DNA of 64,000 nucleotides from NCBI GenBank assembly GCA_037127255.1, contig JBANSL010000002.1, positions 40,526,892 to 40,590,891 of the forward strand. The letters are read 5' to 3'. The number at the start of each line of letters is the position of its first letter. Position 1 is the first letter of the stretch. The notes under the pieces are model-generated. The model searched no databases. It saw nothing but the letters and a program-made list of their open reading frames with translations, and had not been told where the DNA came from. The DNA is from Persicaria tinctoria (lineage: Eukaryota > Streptophyta > Magnoliopsida > Caryophyllales > Polygonaceae). Below, in pieces: positions 8,598 to 20,200 of this stretch. Made by a program: the position numbers and the translations under genes.

Positions 8598-11296
8598 TCA
8601 AGTAGTGGTGGTCGTTGTTTCGATTTCATTGCCAGCGTCCTCGGAATACGACTCTTCCGCGGCCATCTCTTCCTTCGAAAGCCCCCAATCTGCACTGGTC
8701 ATGCTTGGCTCAAATTTCTCCAAGGGAACTCCAGGATGAGCTGCCGAACGTGACACACTTTGATTAATCCCCGCGACCATCCCCTTCCGAAAGTCGCTAA
8801 AGCACTTGTCCTTTAAAATGCTTGTGCCCTTTGGAGTCTGGAGACAAGCTTTGGCTACAGAAGACAAAAAAGATGCGCCAACTTCAGTTTTTACCCACTC
8901 GGAAGACAAATTTGCTAAACCCTCAGGACGTTGAAGCCAGTGAAGAGCCACGTCTTGATCTGAACGTGCTTTGATATTGTTGAGCTCCTGTTTAGTGATG
9001 GATTGCTCCTCACGAAGAATCAAAAAATCCTCTTCCAGCTTATCAATACTAGCCTGCTTTGTTTGGAGAAGCTCCCGCGAGCGCCCTTCCGTGACCTCAA
9101 GTTCCTTGACACGCGAGCTGACAACATCCAATGAAGCTTTCGTCGCGCTCGATCTTTCTTCTAAACATCCATAGCCTCTTTCGCTACATGCAGTTCTTCA
9201 TGAAGTTCCGCGGATCTCTTTTTAAATTTCTCAACTGAAGCTGGGTCACCAACTGTGTTCCCAAGGATCCGCAGCCGGTGCGACAGTCTCTTAATCTCCT
9301 CGTCCTTCTTGACAAGGTTCTTTTCATCACACACCAAACGTCTTTCGACGTCATGTTGAATCACCCTCAACTGAAACCAAAAACAATCAAACAGATAAAA
9401 GAAAAGAGGCCAAAGTCAAACTGCGTAGGATTTTTCTAAGAATTAACAAGAAAAAAGGTTACGCAAGAAATAAAAGTAACTTACCCACTGGTTCAGATGG
9501 TCAAAGTTAGTCGAAAGGTTGACAGTATCCAACCACTTAATATACCCCTGCTCATTAAAACAAAGCTTCTTGATGGGGAAGGCGAGGGCTCGCAGATCAA
9601 CCATCCCGAAACCAGGGATTGGATACTCATGAAGAGTCGCTTCACCTTCAATAAAAATCCCCCTGTCATCCGCGACAGATGCCTCAACAGCTATGCTAAC
9701 CTTCCTCTTTTTCTTAGAAGCTACAGGGGTAGACTGACGAACACGTTTTTCCCGAGATACATGAGCCAATGAGGAAGACTCTACAAGAGCACCAGGTTCT
9801 TCCACTATGGTAGTGTCGATAATCAGAGCCGCCTCAGGGACTAAAGAGAGGTCGCGAGTGCCTGAACTTTTCTTCTTTTTCTCAGACCTCGCTTTGTGAC
9901 GCTTCAAGAGAGAATCCAGATCCATTGTATCTAGAAAGCAAGGACATCAAATAATAAATAAACCATCAAAACAAACAAAATATGGGGCACAAATCTTAAC
10001 GCTCAAAGAAACAATAAAAACAAAAGAAGACACCTAATCGCGGATGAGGCAGACTCAAATCAGCCATCTCAAGCCAGAATGCAGAGATCATCTTAGACTA
10101 GGGGAACCTAGGTGTGTGAGTGAACTATTGTTTAAACTCACGAAGATTGGAAACAATCGGTTTTTTCACAGGACAAAAGCGCCCTAGGACAGTCCGACAA
10201 TTGAAACCATTTCCAGATCTGTCGCGGATCAGGAACCACTTATATTTCCAATTAGGTTTGCTAGAAAGCCTCTCCATATAACCACGGCTTGAGTTGCACT
10301 GATAAACCCTCGAGTCCTGGGTCCCTTTTTCAAAGAGAAAATACTAAACATCAACTTCAGAGAATGAGTGACCCCGATCTCCTTACACCTCATAATAAAG
10401 CTAGTAAAGAACATCCAACCGTTGGGAACAATTTGAGCAGGGCTTAAGTTGTATTCACTCAAGAACTCCGAGAAAAAGGGATGTAAGAGAAGTCGAAAAC
10501 CTTGAGACAAGCTAGCCGCGTAAACAACCAGGCAATCATTATAAGCATCCAGGCAACCTCCCCCCTCCTTAGGAAGGCAAAACTCCAATCCCGCAGGCCA
10601 TGGAAAAATTTGAGAAATGGCGTCAAGATCGGCCAATCCAAGCAAAGTAGCACATCCCCTAAGATCTTCAACATGAGATCACCACGGGTGGACTCTTTCA
10701 GCTACAACTAGTGGGCGAGCAGACGGAGGCGGTTGAGGCCTAAAGTCTCCAAGAAAAAGACAGGTGTCCAAATCCTTTAGGTCATAGAGCAGAGTATCCA
10801 AATCAGTCAAGTTTTCTTTAGAACGAATTCTTTTTGGAGTCTCCGCCACACCAATAGGAGAAGCCTCATAAGGAATCCAAATAGTTTCAGCCTCTTGACC
10901 AGCATCCACAGGATGAGAAGTAGAGGAGAGACACGCGTCCTCAGAAAAACGGACATCCGATTCACCCCCATCTTCAGAATTTTCATGTCCCGCGCATCCA
11001 TTCGAAGAAGAAGAAACTTGGTAAGGAGAAGAATAGTAATCAGGGTCAGTATGCTTCTGGCACCTTCTCACCTTAATAGGGCTGCTTGTAGGACCAACCC
11101 GATTTGGAGTTGATGCAGATGTAGAAGAAGATGATTCTGATGAGGTACCACTGGAACTAGAAGAGGGACTCTCAAGAGAAGAGGAGGTAATCTCCTGAGG
11201 TTGACGCGGATAAGAAGACAAAGCGACATCACCTCTCCACCCTTCTCCTCTTTCAAAATCATCCAAAACGTCGTGCTCTCCGCTGATATTAGCCAT
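8598..11296 (-). pseudogene. Antisense accessory gene of the Tat element: gypsy-type transposon-protein domain plus coiled coil
   Basis: The start codon is at 11296 (MANISGEHDV). About 200 residues of Ser/Glu-rich sequence are followed, after an in-frame TGA at 10679-10681, by a conserved block with FRLLLHPFFSEFL, NLSPAQIVPNGW and, in a shifted frame near 10260, PNWKYKWFLIRD. This order fits the plant Transposase_28 (putative gypsy-type transposon) family. Exon 1 seems to end near 10036 (gt). Exon 2 (about 9944-9485, ttctag acceptor, gtaagt donor) has a Lys-rich nuclear-signal-like stretch. Exon 3 (9370-8598, tttcag acceptor) is a coiled coil with heptads, broken by a frameshift near 9165. 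Antisense genes in this position are known from Tat relatives such as Grande. At least one stop and two frameshifts make it a pseudogene. Confidence 0.65.
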
Positions 11297-11302
11297 TTCC
11301 AA

Positions 11303-12097
11303 AGAAACTAAAGAAAATCGTATGAAGATTTACATACGCGGAACAAAATCTCGATCAAAAGAAAAACATATTCAGAAACAAAATTCCGCCCTAATTCTCG
11401 ATCTACCCATCAAGAAAATTGAGAAATTGAAAAAGGAAAAGAACCTAAAAAAACAACTCAAAACGAGGAGAAATACCTTGAATGCCTGGAAGAACTTTGC
11501 CGGAAACTTCAACCGAGCAGCGATCGGAAACCTAAGACCACCACCGGAAAACCAAATTGCAGATAAGAACAAGAATCTTTGGAAATCAGAAGAAGACAAA
11601 TGTGAAGTAAAAAAGAACGGAACGGGGTAACTTATAGAAAAGTTATCGACTATTGAACTTCCAAAGATGAAATGGGCCTAATGGGCCTTTAATGGGCTGA
11701 AACAAGAAAACAAAAGGCCCATTACCAACAGGCTGATACAAAGATGAGACGACACAAAAAGTCAGATGTTTTCCATGAATGAAGGTTATCGGCCCGCGTC
11801 AATCCCGTAAGGAATCAACCCAGCCCGAGGAGCTGTGACGAAACCAACAATAAAAACATCTAGATAAATATAAAAACAGTTGAAGCAAAAGGAAAAAATA
11901 AAGTCATCACAGAAGCAACCACATATAGTATCGAAACCGTCCGCGGGTAACCATCCAACAAAACCTCCATCTGCATAAGTCATACCATTCGCGGGCAAAA
12001 GAAGGGGGTACGTGTCCAACATGCCCCCATCCCACGAGTTGGACACATGTCGGACAGCAAACCCCACGTGGAAACCATCTGGTAATCGCTCATCACC
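11303..12097. other. 3' internal region and probable LTR U3, no gene
   Basis: This stretch lies upstream of the antisense gene and contains the unplaced start of the 3' LTR. A purine run (aaaagaaggggg, about 11998-12009) is a possible polypurine tract but is not followed directly by TG. I therefore leave the LTR boundary open. Confidence 0.4.
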
Positions 12098-12105
12098 TAT
12101 AAAAG
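12098..12105 (+). promoter_or_regulatory. TATA box of the Tat 3' LTR
   Basis: TATAAAAG lies about 80 bp upstream of the segment shared with the 5' LTR, where an LTR promoter is expected. Confidence 0.5.
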
Positions 12106-12182
12106 GGAAGAAAGTATTAGATAAAGGGGGATTTTTGGACGACAGGGAGGGGGACAAAGGAGCGGACGTAGCACAAATATCC

Positions 12183-12598
12183 TGAGAAGAGAAAAATTCA
12201 GAGAGGAAAAGAGATAGAAGGAGAGAAAGTTGAATATTCCAAAACTCATTATCAGGAAAAAGTACCGCATCGCGGACAAGTATTAAAGCTATCCGCGGGC
12301 ATCCATTTGGACTCTTCTTTGCTATTTGGGAGTCTGAAGTGGGAATCAAAAATTTGTAACTGTCAAACCTTAAACTAGCGAACGGTGATAGGTAAATGTT
12401 TGGTTTCCATTTCATTTGAGGAGACCTCGATGAGGGGATAATTTATCTAAAGCGCCAATAAGATTACTCCCGCGACACAGGTTGGGCCGTACCGATTATT
12501 TCGGTGCGAGTCAGGTAAGCCTGTTGGGAATATTGAAGGCCCCACTGGGTTAATCCCCGGGTCCCACTAAAAATGGAGGCCTTTTTAGTTCGAGGTTC
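12183..12598 (+). repeat. 3' LTR of the Tat element (part verified against the 5' copy)
   Basis: Colinear with 1-414, including the ...tttttagttcgaggttc end. The last few bases (expected ...TTCA) are replaced by unrelated sequence from 12599, so the 3' edge is damaged and no TSD can be read. The LTR extends further left by an unknown amount. Confidence 0.85.
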
Positions 12599-13572
12599 GT
12601 AAAAAAGCAAATCAAATTTTTTTGCCCAACCAAAATTTGAAAGAATACTAAACATGAAAAACTTTGCAATTAAGGATACCTTGTAATGAAGCTTTGAGAC
12701 TTCTCTACTTACCTGAGGTTGATCTTTTCCAGAGGGAATGTAAGACCACCAACACAGTTCCGCTGGTGTCTTGTAGAAGTAATGCTCCCAGGGATCTAAA
12801 TATTCACCATAATCTACAAAAGTGTTAGAAATTTCATTACCTTGCTCATGAGCCACATAAATCGTCTCTGGAATTCGTTATGTGATTGGCGCAATCGAGA
12901 TAAGATCAGAAGGTATGATAGATGATGGAGAAGAAGGCACCATGGGTGATGGGGAGGAAAACATAATGGATGGTGAATGAGAGGGCATAAAAGATAATGG
13001 AGAAGAAGGCATAATAGATGAAACCTCACATGTAAACTCATAAGATTCCATTTCAAGAAGTGCTGGATCTTCTTCTTCATTGCAATCATCGTCAGCAAAT
13101 AGATGCGCCTCCCACGATTCCTTAAATCTTTTGCACTATTCCTCCCATTCTTGCTTAGTTATCCTTTCATATGGCGAAGGTTCCGAGGGGGCGCCGGGCG
13201 CTGTGGATGGGGCGGCGAGCGCTGTCATGTGCAGTGCGTCCTCCTCCAATGCTTTGTTAGACAGGTCGTGGAAAAGATCTCACATTCCCGACAATCCACG
13301 GTTGCATAAACCATCATCACCCATGTCATCGATAAGTTCATAAACACAAAGAACCATATCTCGCTCACTATCATAGATATCCCGTGTTTGATGCTCACTC
13401 ACTAATTATTGCACTCTTTTGAAGTAATGGTGAAAAGATTCTCCCTGATTTTGATATAACCTCAACATTTTTTTTAAATTTTTCGAAAGAAACAAAACAA
13501 AACAAAAGAAAAACAAACAAACAAAACACTAAAAATCAATAAACACACAAAACAAAGAAATAAACTTGCTTC

Positions 13573-13588
13573 CTCAACAACGATGCCA
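13573..13588 (-). other. Decayed primer binding site
   Basis: Read on the minus strand it is TGGCATCGTTGTTGAG, a mutated version of the TGGCGCCGTTGCCGGGG site seen elsewhere in the window. It lies four bases inside the LTR end. Confidence 0.55.
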
Positions 13589-13592
13589 CTTT

Positions 13593-14974
13593 TGACGTAC
13601 GTGATGAGAAACGTCGTTAGATTTCACCTCGCAAAATAAATAACCCAAACTAATAAACTAAACTAGCAACCTAGTATAACGGATAAGTAAGGGGTCGAAC
13701 CCATAGAGAAACAAGTACTTCAATGTAATATGTATTTATCAATTATTACACTAACAATGGATTAGGGATATGAATGAAGATAAATAATGCAACTAAACTA
13801 AGATAAAGATGTGAATGAGAACAAAGAGAAGACAAGAGATAAGAGTGTGGTTTGCCTACAATTCGCAACATTGGTTGATTTACTTTATCCTTGAGAGGAT
13901 TTCAATATTACTCCTAAGCCTATGCCGACTTGCCTAAGGTTGATTGATTTGTAAGGATACAATCATCTTATTCAATATTACTAAAGAATAGCATTAACTA
14001 TTCGAGTACAATCACAAGAAGATCAAGATGATAAATAAACTCATTCGATGTTGCTTTTATTCACAAGCATGAATTTTGTGACATTAGTATATGTTCGAGG
14101 ATGGTAATTGATTGCAAGGTTCTTGTGATCAAAATGATCTTCTTGTGAATAAAAGCAACATCGAATGAGTTTATTACTAAAGAATAGCATTAACTATTCT
14201 AGGCAAGTCGAATAGTTAATGTCACAAAATTCATGCTTGTAAGGATACTAATATAGAAATCAAGTCTCACAATCAATCAACCAAGTCTTAATTCATAGCA
14301 AAATCACAAGAATTCTAAGCAAGCATAACAAAACTTGAATCCTTAAACTAAATCCTTTCATGTTAATGACTTTATGGGGAATAAACTCAATGAATTGTTT
14401 TCTCAAACCTACAGAAATACGACCTAATATAGCCTCTTTTCGTCGGCAAAATCCTAGAATAAGTGAAGATAAAAGTTCTCATAAAGATGGATAGGGCCGC
14501 GTATCGCAAATCCAGATATGCGAGACCGTGGGCACCGTGGAAATGGCGGCGGGCGCTGCCTAGGCAGAATGCAGTAGACATCTTCGGCAGACTGAACTTG
14601 TAATGCACTTTCTAGAGTCATCCTTCGTCCAATTGACGCATATGAATATGCGTTGGAAAGCTCTTTCCAAGCATTACGATTCTCATGAAGACCTCAGAAG
14701 CTAATTCCAACTTCTCAAAACCTTAAAGATGGAATTTCTCCATGTTCTCTATTTCCGCTCTTGTTCGTTAGCTCTTCTTTGTCCATTTTGCTCCATTCAT
14801 TCTCCACCTTTCGAGGTCGGATCTTATAACCTACAAATAAACACTAAAAATCGTAGATTCTGTACTTTGAATACCAAATGACCAAGAATATGAATACGCT
14901 TATTAAACACTCAATATGACTACCCAATGCACCTAAGACCTACCTATAATGCCTATATAAAATATGCATTATCA
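13593..14974 (-). repeat. LTR of the minus-strand Athila-like element, about 1.38 kb
   Basis: It has TG...CA ends. The first 17 bases on the minus strand match the LTR start of the element at 45059, and the end next to the PBS is ...cgtaCGTCA. It contains a GC-rich GCGGCGGGCGC word near 14540 and the rearranged patch at 13976-14245. Confidence 0.6.
13976..14245. repeat. Scrambled palindromic patch inside the LTR
   Basis: A segment at about 14048-14122 matches 15148-15222, a piece of the internal 3' region of a different element. A 35-bp stretch of it (aataaactcattcgatgttg...) reappears inverted at about 14139-14173. The phrase actaaagaatagcattaact is directly repeated at 13980 and 14176. This looks like template switching rather than simple insertion. 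Confidence 0.6.
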
Positions 14975-16297
14975 AGCGCATTAAAGCAAAAGTTTGAAGA
15001 ATTTCTCCCCAGATTTAGTACCACATTACCCAAATATAGCCCATCATTATACCTTTTTACCTTTTCCTTCATCATGTGCATAAAAGTCCTCTTGATTATT
15101 AATGATTTGTCGTATGAGTTGTTTTTGCATAACCCTCCTTTTATGTTCGATGTTGCTTTTATTCACAAGCATGAATTTTGTGACATTAGTATATTTTCGA
15201 GGATGGTAATTGATTGCAAGGTTATATAAAAATGAATCTATATGTTGAGAGTTTAATTTCTTCCACTGTATGACCATTAAAAGTATTGCTCTAGGACAAA
15301 CACGCTTAAGTATGGGGTGTTGATGTGCGGTCATTCTACCATGTTTTATGCTTACTTTTACTTCGATTTATGTCTATATTTTATGCTTTTTGGTTAGAAA
15401 AGTACATGATTTATGTAGTTTATGTTTATTTGTAATATATGGTGGTTTACACAAGTTTCTGTTTAATTTCGCAGAAATCAAGACATTTTCGGAGCAATTT
15501 AGAGAAGAAGGGATGAAGCTGGATTTTCCCTCGATGCCTATTGATCCAGTCGACATCTACTGGAGTGAAGCCAGAATTTGGTTAAGTGTTGGAGCAAAGC
15601 ATATCTACTTAAAGTTCCCTCGACGTCTACTGAAGTGAGTCGACGTCTAGTGAAGTTATGCAACACTCGAAGCCAGAAAGAAGAAAGAGTCACTTGACTC
15701 GATATCTAGTCCATGACTCGATATCTAGTGAGGCAACACTCGAGATGAACAACATGACTCTAGTTTTGGGGTGATCCCAACATAGATATGGGTGTTAGAT
15801 TTATGAATTTATGAATTTGCATGTCTTTATCATCTTCTATCCTATATGCATAATTCTTCCACAAGAGTAGTGGGTGATCCTTATTTGTGATATTGAAGCG
15901 AAACTGATCTTATTATGAATTTGGATTAATTATGAAATTGGGATAGTAACACTTAGGGTTTATGCGAGAACCTCTATATTCCTATTTGTTAATAATGAAA
16001 GGTATTTGATATAAAGCATACATCTTTATGTGATTTATAATCTACACATATGCTTATTGTTGCGATGATCCCTAACCTTGGAAGTGCACATTTATTTTAT
16101 TCATTTTTATTATATTTCGTTATTTACATTCTACGCAGGAAAACCATTCGACATCGACCCCCCTGTTCTTTGTCGACATCCACCTTTTCCCGCTATTCCC
16201 AAACCCCGAAACCAACTAAACCTAGAACTGTCGACTTCTCTCTTGAGGACGAACCTGACTCCACTATCCTATAGCGAAGTCTTGACTATAAATTTAT
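14975..16297 (+). mobile_element. 3' end of a plus-strand Athila-like element: internal tail plus LTR
   Basis: 14975-15320 is homologous to the reverse complement of 43574-43900, the 3' internal tail of the element at 41486. It ends in the polypurine-like taagtatggggtgt. An LTR follows from TG at 15321. Its far end (about 16140-16290, with tcgacatcgac and gactccactatcctatag) matches the R-U5 end of the LTR at 52730. It stops at about 16297, short of the LTR end, against copia sequence. It contains repeated TCGACGTCTA and TCGATATCTA words (15610-15740). Confidence 0.65.
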
Positions 16298-16299
16298 CA

Positions 16300-16760
16300 C
16301 AATTTTGAATGTCCTTGATTTGGAAAATCAAAGGAGCATTTTTCTGCCCATAACTTTCCTCAAGGTCTTTCCACATTTCCCTGGTCGTATCATACTCATC
16401 CAGAGTATTGTAGATCTCAGGGGACACGGTGTTGAGAATCCAAGAGCACACCATGTTGTTGCAACGAATCCATTGTAATCCATTCTCATCATTTCTGACA
16501 TCTAATCCTTCTCCTAACCACAACTTGTTCTTGACCGACAAAGTTTTTACCATAGATTTCTTCCAACGACGATAGTTTTCGCTAGTGAGTTTGATGGTAG
16601 AGACAACCATACCTGAGTTATCCGAAGGGTGGATAAAGAGAGGATTATGCATATCCGAGTCAGTAATTTGATCACGACGTCGTTCTCCTGAACGATCATC
16701 CGTAATTCTTCGGTTTCAAATTCTTAGAGCTTGATTTGCCACCGAAATTTTTACGCAAAC
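16300..16760 (-). pseudogene. Ty1/copia gag remnant
   Basis: The minus-strand frame contains LTSENYRRWKKSMVKTL and IYNTLDEYDTTREMWKDLEE, the hallmark of copia gag (UBN2/DUF4219-like). It is cut at its C-terminal side by the element ending at 16297. A copia PBS-like site (gctctgatactatg) follows near 16811-16825, with LTR-like sequence to about 16990. Confidence 0.75.
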
Positions 16761-17213
16761 TCGAAACCAGGCCTTCAAGAACGATTTGAAGAACCAGAGA
16801 CATTCACTGCTCTGATACTATGATGATGAACCGAAAACGATTGAATTTGAAAGTCTAAATGTGAAGTAGACGATGATTGAGCATGAAGTTAACTATGGCT
16901 TTACAGCCATAGAAGAGAGAAACCTCTGTACTCAATAGAAACCTCTGTACTCAATCGAACCATCGTCTTCTTGATTTCATTGATTGTATTATTTTTGGTT
17001 GATTTTAAAGTTTGCATTATTTTTGGTTTATAGGTGGATAGTTTGTATTATTTTGAGAAATTTTTTAGTTCGTATTATTTTTTATTCATATCTCATGGTT
17101 GGTATTATTTTGAATCATTTTTAAAAAAAACAATGTTTTAATAACTTATTTATATCAGTTATATGTAATTCATTTCGTGTTTATTAAAATTTTCTTTGTA
17201 TTTTATCTTGTTA

Positions 17214-17516
17214 GGGCTCGTTTGGTTAAATAGGGAAAGTATAATTCCCGAGAATTTAACTTCCTAGGAACTCAATTCCTATAAATTATAAATTACGGGA
17301 ATTTGGAAAATTTGTTTGGTTTGATTTTAGAATACAAGAATTAAAATGAGGGAAGTAGAAATTTTGAATTAAAAATGGTGGAAGTTGAAAATTCCCAAGA
17401 ATTCAACTTACTGGATTGTTTCGAGACAACAAAAAAATCAACCAAACAAATGTATTAACTCTACTTCCTATGAACTTTTACTTCCTGGGTTTTTTTATGG
17501 TCAACCAAACAATCCC
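17214..17516. mobile_element. Tourist-like MITE (PIF/Harbinger), 303 bp
   Basis: The ends are GGGCTCGTTTGGTTAA and, inverted, GGGATTGTTTGGTTGA. They are flanked by TTA on both sides (17211-17213 and 17517-17519), the 3-bp target site of Harbinger elements. There is no coding capacity. Confidence 0.8.
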
Positions 17517-17519
17517 TTA

Positions 17520-19008
17520 TTTCGTTAAAAAAAATAGTATAAAGGTCGTTCCGATGCACTCGGAGAGAATGCAGGCATAAACCCTTACATTATCCGAATT
17601 CTTTCATGATTAAAGAAAAAAATGGTCAAGTCAAACGGGTCATTTGGGTCAGGTTTAGGTCAGGTCACTTCGGATTCCGGGTAAAACGGATTTCGGATAT
17701 ATCCGAATTGACTCGAACCCGGGTTTCGGGTCATTTCAAGTCAATTTTGGGTTTGTCAATTGTTTATTTTTTAAATTAAAAAAAATCACGATTTGATAAT
17801 TTTGCAATAATTTTAAAATTCTAAAATTAAAGGCGTTGTTCATAATTTCTAGTGCTTGTAATTCTACACTATATATAATCTAAAATATTTGATTTTTATT
17901 TCTTGTCATTTTTAATAAAATGTAATAATATATAAATATAAATAATTTTTTGAAAATAATTTTATTAAAAATTGAATATTTTATATATTATTTCATTTTA
18001 TTAAAAAAATATTTGATTTTTAGTATTTCTCGTAATTTTTAATAAAATGTAATAATATACTCCCTCTATTAATTAAAACTTGTCGTTTACTATTAATGCA
18101 CGTTTTTTTATAATGATAAAAAACTATATAAAATATTAACTTTTTTCACATTTGTTTTTATAAATGTATACTTAATAGTAATAGGTATGAAATTGTTAAA
18201 AAAATTCTTTAAAAACGTTAATATTTTATATAGTTTTTAACAAATAAAAACCGTACATGAATAGTAAAACGTCAAGTTTTAATTAACGGAGTGAGTATAA
18301 AATATCAAAATTTTAAATATTTTTTTAAAAATAATTTCATGCAATTAGTGATAAGCATAGAATTGTTATAATATTTTAATAATTTTTAGAATTTTAATAT
18401 TCTTAAACAAATGTGTTGAAAAATAAAAAATCAAATACTATCGATCCGAAGAAGTATTACACAATACAAATAAATATAAAAGTTGATTTGAAAATTAAAG
18501 ATCAAGTGATTGTAATTATAAAATATAATAAATTGGAATCTCTATAAATAAATTTAATAATAAATAATTATAAATCAACCGTGTCAATCGGGTTACCGGG
18601 TCAATTGGGTAATCGGGTCGAAACCCAAATTACTCGGAAAATTTCCAGGTTTATTTGGTTCGGGTCGGAAAAAAATTTCGAGTGAAAATTTATGTGTTCG
18701 AGTCAGGAAATTACTGGGCGTTCGTCGGGTCGACCAAATCAGGTTGTGTTTTGACATGTCTACTGTTGAGTAACTTACTGGTTGGTTTTTCGGTCAAACG
18801 CACCCTATTTACAGACCATTATCACGAACGAGTGTTGGGTTATCAGCCCAATTTAATTCCGAAGGTGTAAAACCTGATTCATCCCCTTCTCTTTGTTCTC
18901 AAAACCCTCTTTCATCTCTATTAGTAATTGGTAGCACGCCGCCTCGCGCCTCGCGTTTAAGCTACGGGCTCTTCCCCTTTCGAAGTTGGGTTTCATTTTG
19001 ACTCGGAA
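17520..19008. other. AT-rich intergenic DNA with two GGGTC-rich blocks, no gene
   Basis: Blocks rich in gggtcaggt and cgggtc words occur at about 17635-17750 and 18580-18730, enclosing AT-rich sequence and a Stowaway MITE. They may be the ends of an unclassified repeat. I see no coding frame I would support. Confidence 0.4.
18060..18295. mobile_element. Stowaway-like MITE (Tc1/mariner), 236 bp
   Basis: The terminal inverted repeats are CTCCCTCTATTAATTAAAAC and CAAGTTTTAATTAACGGAGTGAG. They are flanked by TA on both sides (18058-18059 and 18296-18297). Ends of this form with a TA target site are typical of plant Stowaway elements. Confidence 0.85.
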
Positions 19009-19013
19009 TCATG

Positions 19014-19182
19014 TGTTGAGATATCATATCTTTGTAATTAGTTTTGATTTGATCCTTGTATAGTAAGTACCATATCTTTGTAAGTTAGGATAGAATTAGC
19101 CTAGTTTAACCTAATTGTGGTGTATATATTCTCTTCAATTGATCAATGGAAAGCACACTTTTGCCTCCTATCTTTCTCTACA
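19014..19182 (+). repeat. 5' LTR of the copia element, 169 bp
   Basis: TGTTGAG...CTACA, identical to 23372-23540 except for two substitutions. LTRs of this length are at the short end for copia. Confidence 0.95.
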
Positions 19183-19192
19183 TGGTATCAGG
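19183..19192 (+). other. Primer binding site (tRNA-Met type)
   Basis: TGGTATCAGG directly follows the LTR and matches the standard copia site TGGTATCAGAGC in its first nine bases. Confidence 0.85.
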
Positions 19193-19247
19193 CTTACCGA
19201 TCCTTCTAAACAATTAACCCTACCACCGACCCTCCTACCATTTCCCC

Positions 19248-20200
19248 ATGGCCGCCCCTCCTACCACCGCCCTTACCCCTGCCTCGCCCTATTACCTTCA
19301 TCCTTCCGATCACCCTCGCTTTGCTATTTGCCCTGTGATCTTACGTGGTGAGAACTTCCCTGAATGGAAGATCGACATGCTCAACGCTTTCTCCGCCAAG
19401 TTCAAAGATGGCTTCCTCGACGGCACCATCAAGCAACCTGAGGCCACCTCCACCGACGCGGCTTACTGGAAGCGCGTCAACTCCATGCTGATCGGGTGGA
19501 TAGCTCAATCCATCGAGCCTTCCCTTCGGTCTAGCATCACCTATTTTGCTACCGCCAAGGAACTTTGGGACGATCTTGATCAGCGCTTTTCTGTCGGCAA
19601 CGGTCCCCGGATCCTTCAGATTCGCTCTGAGATCGCTCGTTGTCGTCAGGATGGCCAATCCATTGCTGCCTACTTTGATCGTCTCAAGAAGCTCTGAGAC
19701 GAACTCATCACCTACACCGGGTCTACTACCTGCACTTGCGGCAACGCCGCTAAGGAGCGCGAGGTTGAGCAAGCCCATCAATTTCTGATGGGGCTCGACG
19801 ATGCTGCTTATGCTACCATCCGCTCTACCATCGTCGCTCAGGACCCTCTTCCGCCGCTCAACCGCATCTACTCTCTCGCTGTTCAGGAAGAACGGCTCCA
19901 AACCATCGCGAAGGACAGGGACGCTCGCTCGGACTCCCTGGCTATGGCTGCTCGGTCTCAGTCTCAGTCTCGCCCTTCCTCGGGTAAAACGGACAAAAGC
20001 GACCTCCTTTGCACTCACTGTGACCGATCCGGCCACGATGTGTCGTCCTGCTTCAAAGTGATCGGCTTTCCGGACGGGTGGAACCACGGCAAAGGCGTTG
20101 CTGACCCCGCTACAAGCGCTCCTCCCCCGCTCCTGGACGAGGTCGTGGCGCTCCAACACCGTCTCCTCCGCCTGCTCCGCCGTCCAAATCTCTCACATGT
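19248..20200 (+). pseudogene. Copia gag with CCHC zinc knuckle
   Basis: The frame starts at ATG 19248. The capsid-like region includes LRGENFPEWKIDMLNAF and ELWDDLDQRFS. A zinc knuckle CTHCDRSGHDVSSC is at about 20010-20050. A TGA at 19696-19698 interrupts the frame, which then continues to a frameshift near 20200. Intact Gag would form the particle. Confidence 0.85.

Larger units (their letters stand above)
1..12598 (+). mobile_element. Tat-lineage Ty3/gypsy LTR retrotransposon, decayed, with long 3' cargo region
   Basis: Order on the plus strand: partial LTR, primer binding site, gag remnant, reverse transcriptase, RNase H plus a second RNase H of archaeal type, integrase, 76-bp tandem array, B3-like ORFs, antisense gene, second LTR. 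The double RNase H, the PBS, the array and the antisense ORF between integrase and 3' LTR are known traits of the Tat/Ogre branch. The two LTR copies overlap for about 415 bp, and I counted roughly 25-30 differences by eye, so the insertion is old, of the order of a few million years. Most of gag, all of protease and the N-terminal RT are deleted, so the element is not autonomous. The true 5' end lies outside the window. Confidence 0.85.
12599..14974 (-). mobile_element. Athila-like non-autonomous LTR element, minus strand, partial
   Basis: On the minus strand there is an LTR (14974-13593), a decayed PBS, and a leader with a Ser/Pro-rich frame containing MPSSP and SPSPM blocks and the segment DYGEYLDPWEHYF (about 13070-12620). 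It then breaks off against the Tat LTR at 12598. No capsid, RT or integrase remains. The LTR start (TGATAATGCATATTTTA) is shared with the intact gag-only element at 45059, so the two belong to one superfamily. Confidence 0.6.

Noticed and set aside
11322..11630. 102-codon Lys-rich plus-strand ORF
   Set aside because: Low complexity, upstream flank of the antisense gene; nothing supports it.
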